From: Phoronis australis
Lineage: Eukaryota > Phoronida > Phoronidae
NCBI GenBank assembly: GCA_002633005.1
Contig: NMRA01000035.1
Coordinates: 1,119,184-1,183,183, forward strand
Direction of reading: 5' to 3'
DNA length: 64,000 nucleotides
In this document: positions 27,401 through 38,200 of the stretch, one piece after another
Numbering within the stretch: the first letter of the stretch is position 1
Layout of the letters: every line of letters starts with the position of its first letter
Program-made: the position numbers and the translations under genes
The notes under the pieces: generated by a model
Told to the model about the DNA's origin: nothing
Seen by the model: only the letters and a program-made list of their open reading frames with translations
The model's database searches: none

Positions 27401-27893
27401 TGTTATTCATAATTGCTGTCTTGATCGTCATGATTATCGTCGTCTCCCTCATCGTCGTCGTTTCGATTAATTCCGTCAAGTGTCGCTCCTCCGAGCGCTC
27501 TCGTTTTGTTCGTTACTGGTTTCGTAGAACACCAAGCATATTTGAGTTATCAATTCTGAGCTTATTGACTTTCAGGGTCCAACTTTTATGTTTTATTAAA
27601 GTGAGTAGTGTCAGTGGTGGATACGAGGAATAGAAAAACTCAAGGGCCTGTGTTTGCGTCTGTATTGCTGGCGAAAGCGCCACCTGGTCAAATCCTACCG
27701 TGGACATAACAAAGCCTTCAACTGATCAGATTACAAAAATTAATCACGAGGTAGAAAAATTGAATTTGGAACACAAGGAATAAAGCTACATTCCTGATCT
27801 CAACTGGTCCATAGTTACAAACATTCAAGAGAATACCTGGAATTGTATGAGACTTTCTGTCTGCTCCGGCGACAAATCCTCAACTTCCGCCAT
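12267..27893 (-). CDS. FAF2: FAF2 / UBXD8 orthologue (13 mapped coding exons)
   Basis: FAF2 is an ER and lipid-droplet membrane protein. It recruits p97/VCP through its UBX domain in ER-associated degradation and lipid control. Exons, in order: 27837-27893, 22733-22801, 21581-21696, 21021-21136, 20431-20460, 19883-19983, 19061-19146, 18390-18481, 17509-17607, 16109-16187, 15149-15230, 14633-14722, 12267-12443. All have GT-AG borders, and phases agree up to exon 12. They encode a UBA domain (about 1-50), a hydrophobic hairpin with WWDWGKLVFLFPFRL (about 89-119), a thioredoxin-like UAS domain (about 130-280), a charged coiled coil (282-339), and the UBX C-terminus with NFPR. The total is 397 residues. 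About 50 residues expected between exon 12 and the last exon (the start of UBX) are not found, probably lost at the N at 13017. Introns hold many tandem repeats. Confidence 0.96.
12444..13017. other. FAF2 intron segment ending in an assembly join
   Basis: AT-rich, with no coding similarity seen. It ends in a CACG/CACA-type simple repeat followed by N at 13017. The missing UBX exon probably belongs to this join. Confidence 0.6.
13018..14644 (-). repeat. 39-bp minisatellite, about 42 copies, each with the FAF2 exon-12 splice donor
   Basis: The unit on the minus strand is TTGAGACTACAG, then GTAAATATCCTGTTGGACAT, then GCTCTAG. The first 12 bases equal the end of FAF2 exon 12 and the next bases equal its donor. 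Most copies are identical. Among the ~10 copies nearest the exon, nine have a T variant (CCTATTG), and one also has a second change. The remote copies are homogeneous. The plus strand shows a 603-codon open frame (TGYLPVVSTRACP repeated), which is only the consequence of a 39-bp period. Confidence 0.98.
14633..14722 (-). CDS. FAF2: FAF2 exon 12 (coiled coil; its donor seeds the minisatellite)
   Basis: Thirty codons, ERKRQEELENARKEEEEERQ and on to LRLQ, in phase 0. The last 12 nt (TTGAGACTACAG) and the donor GTAAATATCC are copied in every unit of the adjoining 39-bp array. Confidence 0.93.
15149..15230 (-). CDS. FAF2: FAF2 exon 11 (coiled coil)
   Basis: Encodes EERETNRSLREMQDEAYNRS and LEADREK. 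The QDEAY...SL.AD.EK pattern is characteristic of FAF1/FAF2 proteins. Confidence 0.95.
16109..16187 (-). CDS. FAF2: FAF2 exon 10 (UAS end)
   Basis: Encodes DPELLLDRLSRVLEHNQVSL and AVARADR, the last UAS helix before the coiled coil. Confidence 0.93.
16241..16992. repeat. 94-bp tandem repeat, 8 copies, in a FAF2 intron
   Basis: Units begin GAAGCACCTGATATGCTAAG at 16241, 16335, 16429 and every 94 bp to 16899. They differ by a few substitutions each. No unique spacers are present, so this is not a CRISPR array. Confidence 0.97.
17509..17607 (-). CDS. FAF2: FAF2 exon 9 (UAS domain)
   Basis: Encodes VSGALRCYTHPFLALIVLRE and MTVVARVEGPV. It contains the cis-proline-like HPFLA motif of the UAS fold. 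Confidence 0.95.
17633..17801. repeat. 62-bp tandem repeat, 2.7 copies, in a FAF2 intron
   Basis: Units start TTACACTGCATGCCTGG-like at 17633, 17695 and 17757, with a few substitutions between copies. Confidence 0.93.
18390..18481 (-). CDS. FAF2: FAF2 exon 8 (UAS domain)
   Basis: Encodes RNTLFNPEVTSLINRETLFW and ACSVQKPEGYR, strongly FAF2-like. Confidence 0.95.
19061..19146 (-). CDS. FAF2: FAF2 exon 7 (UAS domain)
   Basis: Encodes ALNAAKADLRFLLVYLHN followed by TDEFC, the core strand and the partly active-site-like loop of the UAS fold. Confidence 0.95.
19353..19769. repeat. Exact 116-bp duplication around a single N (assembly join)
   Basis: Bases 19353-19468 are repeated without change at 19654-19769, directly after the N at 19653. 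The 184 bp between begin GGCTGTTCCAGC and may be an insertion present on one haplotype. It lies in the FAF2 intron between exons 6 and 7. Confidence 0.9.
19883..19983 (-). CDS. FAF2: FAF2 exon 6 (UAS domain start)
   Basis: Encodes VVDPEGDVRSFSQSFLEKYG and then LFQGTYGQ, the start of the UAS thioredoxin-like domain. Confidence 0.95.
20431..20460 (-). CDS. FAF2: FAF2 exon 5 (30-nt microexon)
   Basis: Only 30 nt. Together with flanking split codons it encodes YRLLGLDPRQ, aligned to the RFIRPDPRS region of FAF2. Acceptor TTACATTTCAG and donor GTGAGT are both good. Confidence 0.88.
21021..21136 (-). CDS. FAF2: FAF2 exon 4 (membrane hairpin)
   Basis: Encodes the hydrophobic membrane-inserting hairpin (VISWWDWGKLVFLFPFRLIY). 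A GTTTGT lies 4 bases before the donor, but GTAAGT is stronger and keeps the frame with exon 5. Confidence 0.93.
21581..21696 (-). CDS. FAF2: FAF2 exon 3 (UBA end, linker)
   Basis: Begins AAVQDTFNMREG, the last UBA helix, and continues into a Pro/Thr-rich linker (FSPTPPRPVRTPP). Donor GTAAGT. Confidence 0.95.
21910..22100. repeat. 64-bp tandem repeat, 3 copies, in a FAF2 intron
   Basis: Units begin AAAGCTATCA at 21910, 21974 and 22038, with few differences. Confidence 0.93.
22302..22350. repeat. (GGGA)n microsatellite
   Basis: A purine tract of GAGGGAGGGA steps in the FAF2 intron between exons 2 and 3. Confidence 0.95.
22733..22801 (-). CDS. FAF2: FAF2 exon 2 (UBA)
   Basis: Encodes DMTRIEDIQKC...HSWHLQ (residues 20-42) of the UBA domain. 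It is in phase 0 at both ends, with acceptor TTCCCTAG and donor GTAAGT. Confidence 0.95.
24928..24971. repeat. Perfect 17-bp inverted repeat (hairpin)
   Basis: ATCGGATACAAAATGGC is followed after 10 bases by its exact reverse complement. It is probably part of a mobile element in FAF2 intron 1. Confidence 0.85.
25484..27405. repeat. ~302-bp tandem repeat, three copies plus a fragment, the first interrupted by a transposon
   Basis: GATAGAGTTTTGAACGGGC occurs at 25499, 26692 and 26994. Each copy continues through CTACGACGTCT, CAGCTGGCTGGCTTTCAGTT and TGTTGCGCCATCTATTG. A last fragment lies at about 27308-27405. Removing the 866-bp element plus one target copy from the first unit gives a spacing of 322 bp, close to the 302-bp period. 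Confidence 0.9.
25722..26587. mobile_element. Non-autonomous DNA transposon, TIR CAGGGCTCGAC, 5-bp target duplication TCTAT
   Basis: The ends CAGGGCTCGAC and GTCGAGCCCTG are inverted repeats, and TCTAT flanks both sides (25717-25721 and 26588-26592). The neighbouring tandem copies show the empty site CCATCTATTG, which proves insertion. Subterminal regions carry many AGGTCGCA and AGCTCGCA motifs in both orientations, probably transposase-binding sites. No transposase is recognised. CAGGG ends with a 5-bp duplication suggest a hAT-like group. An N lies at 25895. Confidence 0.92.
27837..27893 (-). CDS. FAF2: FAF2 exon 1 (start codon, UBA)
   Basis: Encodes residues 1-19, MAEVEDLSPEQTESLIQFQ, the start of the UBA domain. 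It has donor GTATTC and ends in phase 0. The Met matches the usual FAF2 start. Confidence 0.93.
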
Positions 27894-29049
27894 ATTTGCT
27901 GTAATAATCTCAGACCAAATATGGTGCTCAGTTTAGTCACTATAGAAAATAAGAGCAAATACGTACAGCAATGATGTTTTATATTAAATTAAACCAGTAA
28001 ATTTTACCTTTTTCAAACGACTATTACAAATATATTCGTCATCAAGGTAACATTTTGAGACTATAACGGTAGGTGGTCACCACTAGAGGTCTCTTCCACA
28101 CCAGAAAGTATCCACCGACTGACTAACCACTCGGTGGTTTCGCGCTTTAGTGAGAATGTAACTACTTTGTGCTTTTTAACTTAACTTAGACACACGTTTA
28201 CGATGAATATTTTATGCAAATCTTGTGATGGCGTCCAATCTTGACTAATTGACTTGGTCCCGTTTGATAAACAGATCTCATCCCTGTCCCTGACCCTGTC
28301 TAGCGGGTCTCTGTTTAAATTACAAACAATGAGTTGCAACAAACTGTGCTGTATCTGTGCACGATTATTGTTATGAGACATGGTGAGGTTCGGGTGCCTG
28401 TGGCATTGTGTTTGTCTACATGTTCTGCCTCTGGGTGCTGACTGTCACCGGTCACAACCAGAGACCAGGGAGCCAATCGGCGCCAACTCGAAAGGGGTCT
28501 GAAACTGAACCTGACTTGAGGTGTATATAATTGATATTGTGGATTGTGAAAAATACTCCCAGTCTGGCTTGTGGCTAATGGCCTTTGAAATGCCCTTACT
28601 TTCCAAGGGAGTTAATTGCTCTTGGGCCGACCAGTCGAGACAAAGAATCACTGCTTTGGGCCTGGGCCCAAATCTCTTAGATTTTCCTTCAGAATTCCTC
28701 CGTCTCCGCAATTAAAAAAATTGCCATGTAAGGGGGTTTTGAGACCCTTTCTGTAGCCATGCTAAATAATGTTTCTGATTTTTCAGGTTCCCCAACAATG
28801 CTAAAGGTTTAGATTTTGAACCCACTGCCACGTGGTCTGGAGCCAAATCCCTGCATTCTACATGGTGTTTAACAAATGCGAATAATTGTAATTTAACATT
28901 TTTTTTAGCGTTCTACTATGACATAAGAACACTCGGCTTTATATCCAAGCAAATTGCAAATTTTAAAGATTTATTTTGTAGTTGAGTAGGATAATTGTTT
29001 TGGTTCTGATTTGTGACATTTATAAGTATGTCCCTGTGTAATTGCAGCC
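27894..29049. promoter_or_regulatory. Head-to-head intergenic region between FAF2 and KYNU
   Basis: The start codons of FAF2 (minus) and KYNU (plus) are about 1.16 kb apart, so promoters of both genes should lie here. I see no clear core promoter motif. The TGTAATTGCAG just before the KYNU ATG could be a splice acceptor, which would place the KYNU promoter further upstream and an untranslated exon in this stretch. Confidence 0.55.
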
Positions 29050-29233
29050 ATGGCATCCCAAAACTGTTTTAAGCCCCTGCAAAAGCATCCAGGTGATGTT
29101 TTGAGTGACAAAGCCCAGTCATGGGGATTGAAAGTTACAGATGTAGAGTTTGCCAAGCGAATGGATAATGAGGATACCTTGAGACACTTGCGACAGGAGT
29201 TCTGTTATCCAAAGAATAAGGAATTGCCAAAAG
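29050..29233 (+). CDS. KYNU: KYNU exon 1
   Basis: Starts [20 protein letters not shown] and covers the N-terminal helix region, including [12 protein letters not shown] (residues 1-61). Donor GTAGTT is weak but keeps the frame. Confidence 0.95.
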
Positions 29234-32200
29234 GTAGTTAAAGAACAAAATTCAGATTTTTATGTGTTGAGTGATGTGTGACTTACTATGGTTAAGGTAA
29301 CTGCATACCTTCATTACTGTTTGGCAGTTTCATTAAAAAGTAAGACCAAGTGTGAAATTTGGTCTTGCACTCGCACTTCACAATTACTGAATAAAGTTTT
29401 AGTCATCTAATTATTAACACTTGAAAACCTATGTACAAATTATCTCGGTAATTATCTGTTTGTTCTAAGAGACTTTGTACTTTTGCTAAAGTGAGATTTA
29501 CTTGATTTTCCTGAAGTATTTGCGTATTTAAGCCTGAACTTACTTTTCATGAAACAGACCCCAGGGATCACGTGCATTCCTTACAATTTATTTATAAATA
29601 CTAATTAAAAACCCATTGAAGCATATTTTCAAAATCCTTGGTGACGACAGTTACATACTGTGTGCGTGTAAATACCCCGGTTATGCGCACTTGATGTCGT
29701 GTGATAGGGTGGTTTTTTTAATTGTTTATTTATTATTATTGTGATATTTAAAATGAGGGTGGCCTCTTCAGTGACAGCACTGCTTTCCAAGAGGGTGCTG
29801 TTTTTTATGGAGATCGAACGATTTGTGTGAAAACTTCTACCGGTGCAAGTTAAGTTAATTTCATTGAACAATGATTAGGTGATAAGATCGTCAAGAATCT
29901 TTAAAACACTTGGTTTCTTGGGTTTGTGGCCAGACCAGTATTTAAAAGATTTTCAATTAATGTGACCCTTGTTAATGACGGTTTGAAAACCACAGGGAAA
30001 CCACAGTTAAAGCTGGTATACATGTGGTATTGGAAACATTGGAGGTGGTAAAAGTTTATGTCGTGGAGTAACGAAATGTTTTGATTTTAGTGGATACAAG
30101 CTTAGTTGACCCTGATGCTGAGTCTGTGTACTTCTGTGGAAACTCGCTAGGCCTGATGCCCAAGATAACCCCACAGCTGGTGAACAGAGAACTTGATAAG
30201 TGGGCGAGAATGTAAGTAAATTTTTAGTTCTTAGTGTATCACGACTCTTCCCTTAAGAAGACGTTTGAAATTTGACTGTAAACTATTTCTGATTTCATTT
30301 CATGAAACTGTAAAATCATGCATGAGCCTCACAATTTCGAAAGTTCATGTGTTTCTGAACAACAAATGTCTGACTTTTGAATATAGGATGAAGACAGAAA
30401 TGATCACTGCGTAAAGATTAGACTCCTATCTTAAAATGCCATTTTGCTTTTTTATGTTGGATGCTCTTTTGCAATAACTTCTCAACTTTATTACTTCATG
30501 TTCATTTACAAACACTCTAGTTGTCATTTGTTCAAAGCCTTGATTCATTATATCTAAGCACTTCACTACATGGAACTCGAAAGTCACTAGGTGTCACAAA
30601 TGAAGCAAAGGACCTTGCCATAGAAATGCCTCATTCAGGTAACTTTCGTGGGTCCTTGAAACCATGGATAACCACTGGCTGACAATCCAGCATTGTGCAA
30701 AAGTGTCTTCTACTCCTCTGAGCTCGGTCTTACTAGTGAATGTATGCAAGGGAGTGAATGAGAACCCGGATGTAATGCAAAAGCTATTTCTGGGGCTGTG
30801 CTCGTTTTTTATTTCAATTTTTAATTAATAGCTGATTTTCAAAATATCCATGTCATATTGAAACTCACTAACCTGCCAGACGGCAATCAGGTCTTTGGTC
30901 TACAAGCATTCTGCATCACCTACAGATCCCATATAATGCGGACGGCAAGTTTTTAACCTATTGATATAAACAGCGTTTCAACATCTTTCCTGCTATTTTA
31001 ATGACTGTACTTCGGGAGCAAGTTTTCGATAATACAGAATTTTTTAAATGCACGACACTTTTCATTGTTCACAGTCTTTATTCCGTTACGTTGGTACTTT
31101 CGGAACAAAACATTACTCTCAACTGAACATAGATACAGTAACTGACCTAGCGACATAATTAAAAGACACACGATATTTCGAAACATACTTGTTTCATTCT
31201 CAAGTGAAGATAAGTACGAACGTAACGGAATAGAGACTGTGAACAATGAAAAGTATCGTGCATTTAACAAATTCTGCTATTTTAATGAATACATTTCCCA
31301 CTGCAAAAAAGTGTTTGTCAACAAATCCAGTGGCTCAGGCTGATAAAGTGTGAAAATTTCGATCCCAGCCGGTGTCAAAAGCTAAAACAAATTAGTGAAC
31401 TTATCGCACAATAGGAGGCGCTGACAGTGAAATTTATTCCTCTGCTTTTAAATTAATGAACCACTATGTAGTATTTGGATTTCTGTTCACCAATTCTGTG
31501 TCGGGATCAATTAGAAGTAATTATCGTGCTCTTGTTAGGCTCCCGCGCTGTGGAGTGAGTTTCCTGATTTTGCTGATCAGAATTCGGGATACAGCCGTGT
31601 CGTTATCAGTTTGACAGTGATAGCAAGGGGAGAAAATTGGCAAACCAGTGTTTACATTGTCCAGTGCTATCATTGTCTGCGTTCATTTGATAAGCTCGCG
31701 TAAGTCAGCAATCGTGTTGTAAACAATGTGCCTGATGCTAACCAATATCTAAAAAATACTATTTCCAGTTCAACAAATGTAGTGAAGAAGATGTGTCTTT
31801 TATAATACGCCATCATGAGAAAACTTCGAACGTAGAAAAATTGTTGACTTTCAGAGAAATTAGGCTTAACTTTGACCTGCTGATTCCTCTGCGTAACTGT
31901 AAGCTCTGTTCCCCTTTACTATCACAGCATTGTGTACCAACACAATAGGCTTGTTTGTCAAGTTTAATAGAACATTTGACCGTGATGCTGGAAATTTCTT
32001 TGGTTTTGACAGTCCAGGGTAATGGTATGTAACGTCGTTATTCTAGAGAGCGCCAATATGAAAAGTCTCCTATTGCTTTCTGCTCTTGAGTTATTCAGAT
32101 GTCAAAAGAGGGATCTTATTTACTTGCACCACCTAGTGTGAAAATCGAGTTCCCATTACTCAGAAGGCAGTAAGAAAACTGCCCAAAAGTGACTGTTTTC

Positions 32201-35200
32201 CTGTGATATTTAGGTATTGCAGGAGTAAATACACATTTAAGGTTTGTAAGTTCACAAGACAATTCAATTTTTGAATCTTGGTGTCACGCCTGCTTTTAGA
32301 ATATTTTTTCTCAAAAATTTTTATAATGGTAATTAAAATATCAACTTGCTCAGATTTTAAAATTAGTTGTGTTTTCTCCATGTATATCAAAACAACGAAG
32401 GATTTAAACCGCCAATGCTCCTTTCAATTACTTTGCTATAATAGACCAAGCAGAAACAACAAAGGAGCTGAAAATTCACGAGCCTCTACATATCAGTTGG
32501 TGTTAGCCCAGTCTCAATAGGCAACTGCCGCGCTATAGGCTGTCTTCGGTAGTCTAGTCTGTTGCTACTCCCCTGTAACTGACTGTCTGTGTATCATTAC
32601 TTGTTGTTGGGCCTAGCAAGGTGGCCACTGCTTTTTTTCTGATGATGGTGTTTTAATAAACGCCGAAAAATGTCAAGCTGGTTTAAATGTATCGTTGTTT
32701 TTATTAATATAGTTGTGTTTTGTGTCTATGGCTGCTGTCAGGATGTTTTTCAAGACAAACAAGGAAACAATGTTCTGTTTGATTCCTACTCTTTTTTGCT
32801 CACTTGCACTTTCATTCCTAACTCTAACTCTGAGGCTTTGTTTCTCTAAAGAGAATGGTGTGTATGACAAGTTCTCTAACACAATCAAAAATTATACAAC
32901 TGTTATTAAACCTATCAGCTCATAGGTTGGGATCTGCAAATTTTCAGCTATTTATGTCCACCCCTGTCAGTCTAAACCACCAATCTTTTTGGTTTTCTTG
33001 GAGAACTTAACATTAATTTCATTTACTCAAGTGCTTGGATGCTAACCGTTTTTTTTCCCAACTAACTAGGGGTGTGTATGGGCACCGAGAGGAGGTCATG
33101 CCATGGGCGTTCTGTGACGAGTGTATTGATTCAGACATGGCAAACTTAGTGGGTGAGTTCAAACTGGCTATTAATACATAGGTAAAGGGAAAACACCCAA
33201 GGCACTTCTGTACCTCTCTCGCATGTTCCTACAGTGTATATCGTGCACTGATCCAGAGATGATTGTAAAAAGTTGCACATTTGTAATGCTAGGCGCTTTC
33301 AGTGATTGTGTGCCACAAACTGTCTGCTGAACATACTGAAGCCTCTAGCATAGTATCCAGCTAACAATCTGCGTATTATGTATGCCTTCTGAATAAGTCT
33401 TGACCGAAATCTTAAACGTGTGTATTTGTGACGTACTTTTTCAGTGGCGTGAATGGTCACTTTATGGGAGAAATGCCTTGGGCGTTTTGTGATGAGGTTA
33501 TCGAAGACGACATGGCTTCCATTGTCGGTGAGCTATTGGCTGAGTGTTTTCTTTTAACGATCTTGAGGGTTCAGTGTCACTTTAAAGCATGCTTTACCCG
33601 AGGCTGCATCTTAGTGTCACCTCTGACTCTTATCTGGTGTTTCTGCCCGGTGGATAGGTGTCTGGCATCCGCAGCTCTATATCCGAAGACCATTGGTGGG
33701 TTGTCATGGAATGAGCTCCCACTGTAGCTTAGAAGTTTGTGATACACCATCTGAATATATTTCATCCATTTGTATTGCTCTAGTTAAAAATGTCTGTACT
33801 GGTTACCTAGAATTTTATGTTTTTTGCACTTCTAAGGACGTCCTTTGTCCATGCCTCCTGTTATCTCTTGTATTGCCTGAATTTCGAAGTTTTCTGAACA
33901 AATCGCACATTGAGCCAAAATTTGAATGATTCTAGAGGCTGTCCAGAATAGTGTGTGGGTTATGGAAATGTATTTGATGACAAGACATGCATTGTATAAA
34001 GTTGTAGATTTTTCTTCTAATCATTTGTTATTAAATGAAATAGACGGTGTTATGCACATTGCACATATTTTCTTTGTTTTCCTTCATATTGGGTGCTGCT
34101 AAATGTATTCTCTGTTTTTCTTTGCCTCATTATCATAACAGATATTGCTAATTAATTGACAGGTGCTAAGCGTGAAGAGGTTGCTCTGATGAATGGGTTG
34201 ACAGTAAACCTACATCTTCTGTTAACATCTTTTTATCAACCAACACCTCAGCGACACAAGATTCTTTTGGAGAGCAAAGCATTCCCGTCTGATCATGTGA
34301 GTTATTGTTGCTATTTTGTCTCAACATTTTCCCATTAAGCGCCCTCTGTTGTGTTAGCAAGTAGTGACTGCATTTTCTATTCAGTACCACTATGCTGAAT
34401 GACTGATAAAAAGTAACAATGTGTAAATTATTAGTTAACTGGAAACTCCCTGAAAATTTTCTGTTGACGTTGCAGAGCTGTCTGGCTCCTTTTCAAGAAT
34501 GATGACATAATTCTGGAAAAATTGCATTCCCTCTGCCAGACAATAACTCCAGGGCTTTGAATCTCGAGGCAGGCTCCTCTGTGTCTCCAAAGTAATGTTT
34601 GTGATTGGTCTCGGTGTTCCAAGTAATTTTTGTATCCTTGATTAGCTGTCGATTTCCTGCGTTTTGTTGACCCAGATCTAGAATGGTGTCATATAGACCT
34701 TGGTCTTGGTTCATGGTGGGTAATCCACTCATTGAAAAAGACCATTAGATGAGGGTGAAAACATCGAGTCATCAATCACAGACAAGTTCGTAGTTAGTGA
34801 ATTTTTACCTACTCAACATCGTCACGAACTATGAAAAACCTAGTTTATTGCATGCGTGATGTGGTCAACTGCGTGATATAAAGTTAACACTTATCACCAT
34901 TTGTACAGATACTCTATCAGAGGCTGCCCATCATGCACAAATGAGCACAACATGGAAACATAAAATCATTGAAACCACAAAATATGTAATGAAAACCGTC
35001 TGCCACTAATTGTGTTACTCTTAGTGATACGTTTGTTGAATACTTTTTTAACGCTGTATTTCACTGTAGTGTTCAAACCTTGTATTTAAAGAATTGTCCA
35101 CTTTTCTTTCAGTATGCCTTTGAATCCCAAATTCGTTACCATGGATATGACCCTGCCTCAAGCATGATCTGCATGGAACCCAGAGAGGTAACATTAGCTG

Positions 35201-38200
35201 TCCGCTATTGTCTTGCACTGCTTGGAAACAGAATGAAATTGCCAGGGGAGGTGACCCCTGCTTGGCGATTTGCTCTTGCGATATCGGGGGGGGGGGTCCT
35301 TTGCTATTGTGTAGGGGGAACTACAGGTCTGTCCATGGTCAGGCCCCTAGAGACCCTAGTTTTCCATTTCAAAAATGTAGAAATCTACTTTAGTAAATGC
35401 AAAATACTTTTGTTTTCATCTTGTGCATTTAGCAAATTGTGTTTTACTGTTTTGAAGTAATTAATAACATAAAAATTGTATGTGAATTGCCTTACAATTT
35501 CCTCTGAGTTGTGCTGCAGCTCCGTTTTGCTGCAGCTCCGTTTTGCCAATACCTGTTGCACGCCATTTTATTTTTCATAACCGGAAAAGAAACCAGAATG
35601 AATGAACAGCTATTTGAGCATGTCTAAACTATTGGTGATTGATTTGTGGCCAGAATTCTCAAATTCAGTAGATTATATTCTGGTAATTAAAACCAAAAAT
35701 TTTAGTAGAGTTATGTTATCTGCCACTAAACTATGTTTCTTCCATTAGAAATCTGTAATTCTGTGAATTCCTTCCATTTTCTGTGATCGCGGAAAAAAAC
35801 TCAGGGTCGTTAGACACTGCTCTGCTCATGATCCTGTATTTGCGCCTGTATAGCATTATATTGTGATTCAGTAAATATGTTACACCTGCATATTTCATAG
35901 TTATTACTGGAGTGTTGTATTGTACTACAATGTTTGTGACTTAAATGCGACGCCAGTATTATTTATTGTATTCTTTTTAATATCACAAACGTGGGACAAT
36001 TATAGTATGAACTGGCATCTGGTGCTAAATCTACTGCCAATCTGAGAAACTATCAGTTAAGCTTATTAAGTGTAAATGGAACGTTGTCTTAAACACAACA
36101 TGTCTTAAACGTTATAGCTAAGAGACAAAGATATATGCTTGATCACCTCTTGCCTGCTCGTGTAAGGTGGTGCTGCTGTCTTCCGTTTCATTTCTCACGT
36201 ATTTGCGACTTTTGAGATTTTTTGCACGAACTAATCGCTGAGGTCTCAGATAGCATGCCCTAGAAAATGTTTGCCTGACTGCCATTTCAGGGCGAGTTCA
36301 CATTACGCACAGAGGACATTCTGGCCAAAATTGAGGAGGAGGGTGACTCTATTGCCGTGGTTTGCTTCAGCGGTGTACAGTACTACACAGGGCAAATGTT
36401 TGACATGCCAGCTATTACTGTGGCGGGGCAGAAAAAGGTAGAATAAATTTTTCATTTTTCTTAGAATTTGAAGGGGAAAGCAACCATTTTTGATGTTCTC
36501 TTTAATAAAAACGCTTGTCCTTGGTATCCATGTAGAGACATTGTTCTGTGTTAATTACCATTTGCTTTCCATTGAAGAGTAGGAAGTGATGTCATTGGCC
36601 CAACAAAGGGCCAGCATTTTCTGTGTGCATTCATGTCCTGCACTGTATTGAACGCATTTTGTGGAGGTCATACGTGTTTGCTCAATGAGAGTAAATGCAG
36701 AACCAGGTTAAAAATTGACATATTACCCACCCATGACATTCACCTTGCATGTAAAACAGTCATGGAAAACCATAAGTCTTTCTTTTAGACTCTGAAGTAT
36801 TTCTTTCAATAAATGGAAAAGTAAAAAAGCCAAGGCTTGCTTTTAAAATGTCCCATCAAAGTAGTTGCGCTAGTTGTGAGCCCTGCTGGGCCCTAGTTTG
36901 TTCTCTGAATCAGACTCGAAATTATAATTGTCTATGATTCTGTGGTCGAGTACATTATGTTTTATGTGGTTTACTGTCTAATTCTAGTTTGGACTTTATG
37001 TTCCCCGCTGTGGGGTCAGCTGCATTACATTTGCCTCTAACAAAGAGCTGGAGTTTGTCAGCAGTAATGTGCAGTCCAGATAACTAAAATGACTAATCTT
37101 CTATTTGTTGTGGTCCTTAACATATTTCCTGTTTTTGTTGATTTGTTCTCAGGGTTGCTATGTTGGATTTGACCTTGCCCATGCTGTAGGCAATGTTGAG
37201 CTGTATTTACACGACTGGAACGTAGACTTTGCCTGTTGGTGTACGTACAAGGTAAGTGAAGCTGCTGTCATCCTACATTCTATTGACGATGTTCGTTTTG
37301 TGCCAAATAAGTAGTAGAAACCCCAGCACAATTGTCGTTAACATTCTGTACACATACGAGTCCAACGTTTTGACGAAGTTCAGTTCATCATTCTCAAGGA
37401 GTTCATCAAAACCCAACAACAGGGTTATAAGTAACAAAATCAACTGAACCAACACTCACTTGTAAAGCAGTCGCCTTCAAAGGTCAAAGCTATCCCCAAA
37501 GGGTGAGCTCAGCTGACCCCAGGTTGCCTTTCATTGAAGCCCTAGGGTTTAGATCAACAATGGCAAGGCTCTCTTTAATAGCCAATCTGAATCTATTTAC
37601 ATCATTGTGAAGAATTGTAGGATTAGCACAATCTATTACATGACCTGTTACCATAGAATGAATACAGAGGGCACTGTTGTCACTTTTCGAATGTTCTTTT
37701 GCTCTTTGACCTAATCTAGTTGTCATACCAACATAAAACTCACCACACTGGCAGTTAAATCTGTGTACAACATTAGTCCTCTGCAAGCGTTCTGCATTTT
37801 GTGCCTGAACCTGCTATCCCGGCATCTTACGGATGTTGCAGGATGAGTATACGCAACTGGGTACATACCCAGTCAGCAGCCCAGTGGGCATCACTTAACT
37901 CCTGCAGAGAAACCAAGGAGAATTTTCCCAACGTAATCTAACCAAAAGGTTCAAAAAGCCTTCTGAGTCTAGAGAGATTGGGTATGAGACACGTCATTCA
38001 AATTTTGACGGGCCACTGCAACCTAGCCCGACACAGACACATTACTGGGCATATGGGGAGCCCTGTGTGTCCCGAGTGTGGTACTGACGTAGAATCTCCT
38101 AAACACCTGGTAGAGTCTTGCCCAGCTTTTTATAGGCTAAGGAGCAACCTACTGGATGGCATTGTTACATGCCTACAACATATAGTGCATGGCAACAAAT

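Larger units (their letters stand above)
22802..27836. other. FAF2 intron 1 (5 kb), repeat-rich
   Basis: Long first intron between FAF2 exons 1 and 2. The part nearest exon 2 is unique and AT-rich. The part nearest exon 1 (24.8-27.4 kb) is made of the hairpin, tandem copies and transposon listed separately. No coding exon is recognised. Confidence 0.7.

Noticed and set aside
27388-27633. 81-codon hydrophobic frame
   Set aside because: The hydrophobic run comes from a GTC/ATC trinucleotide-rich stretch at the end of a tandem repeat.
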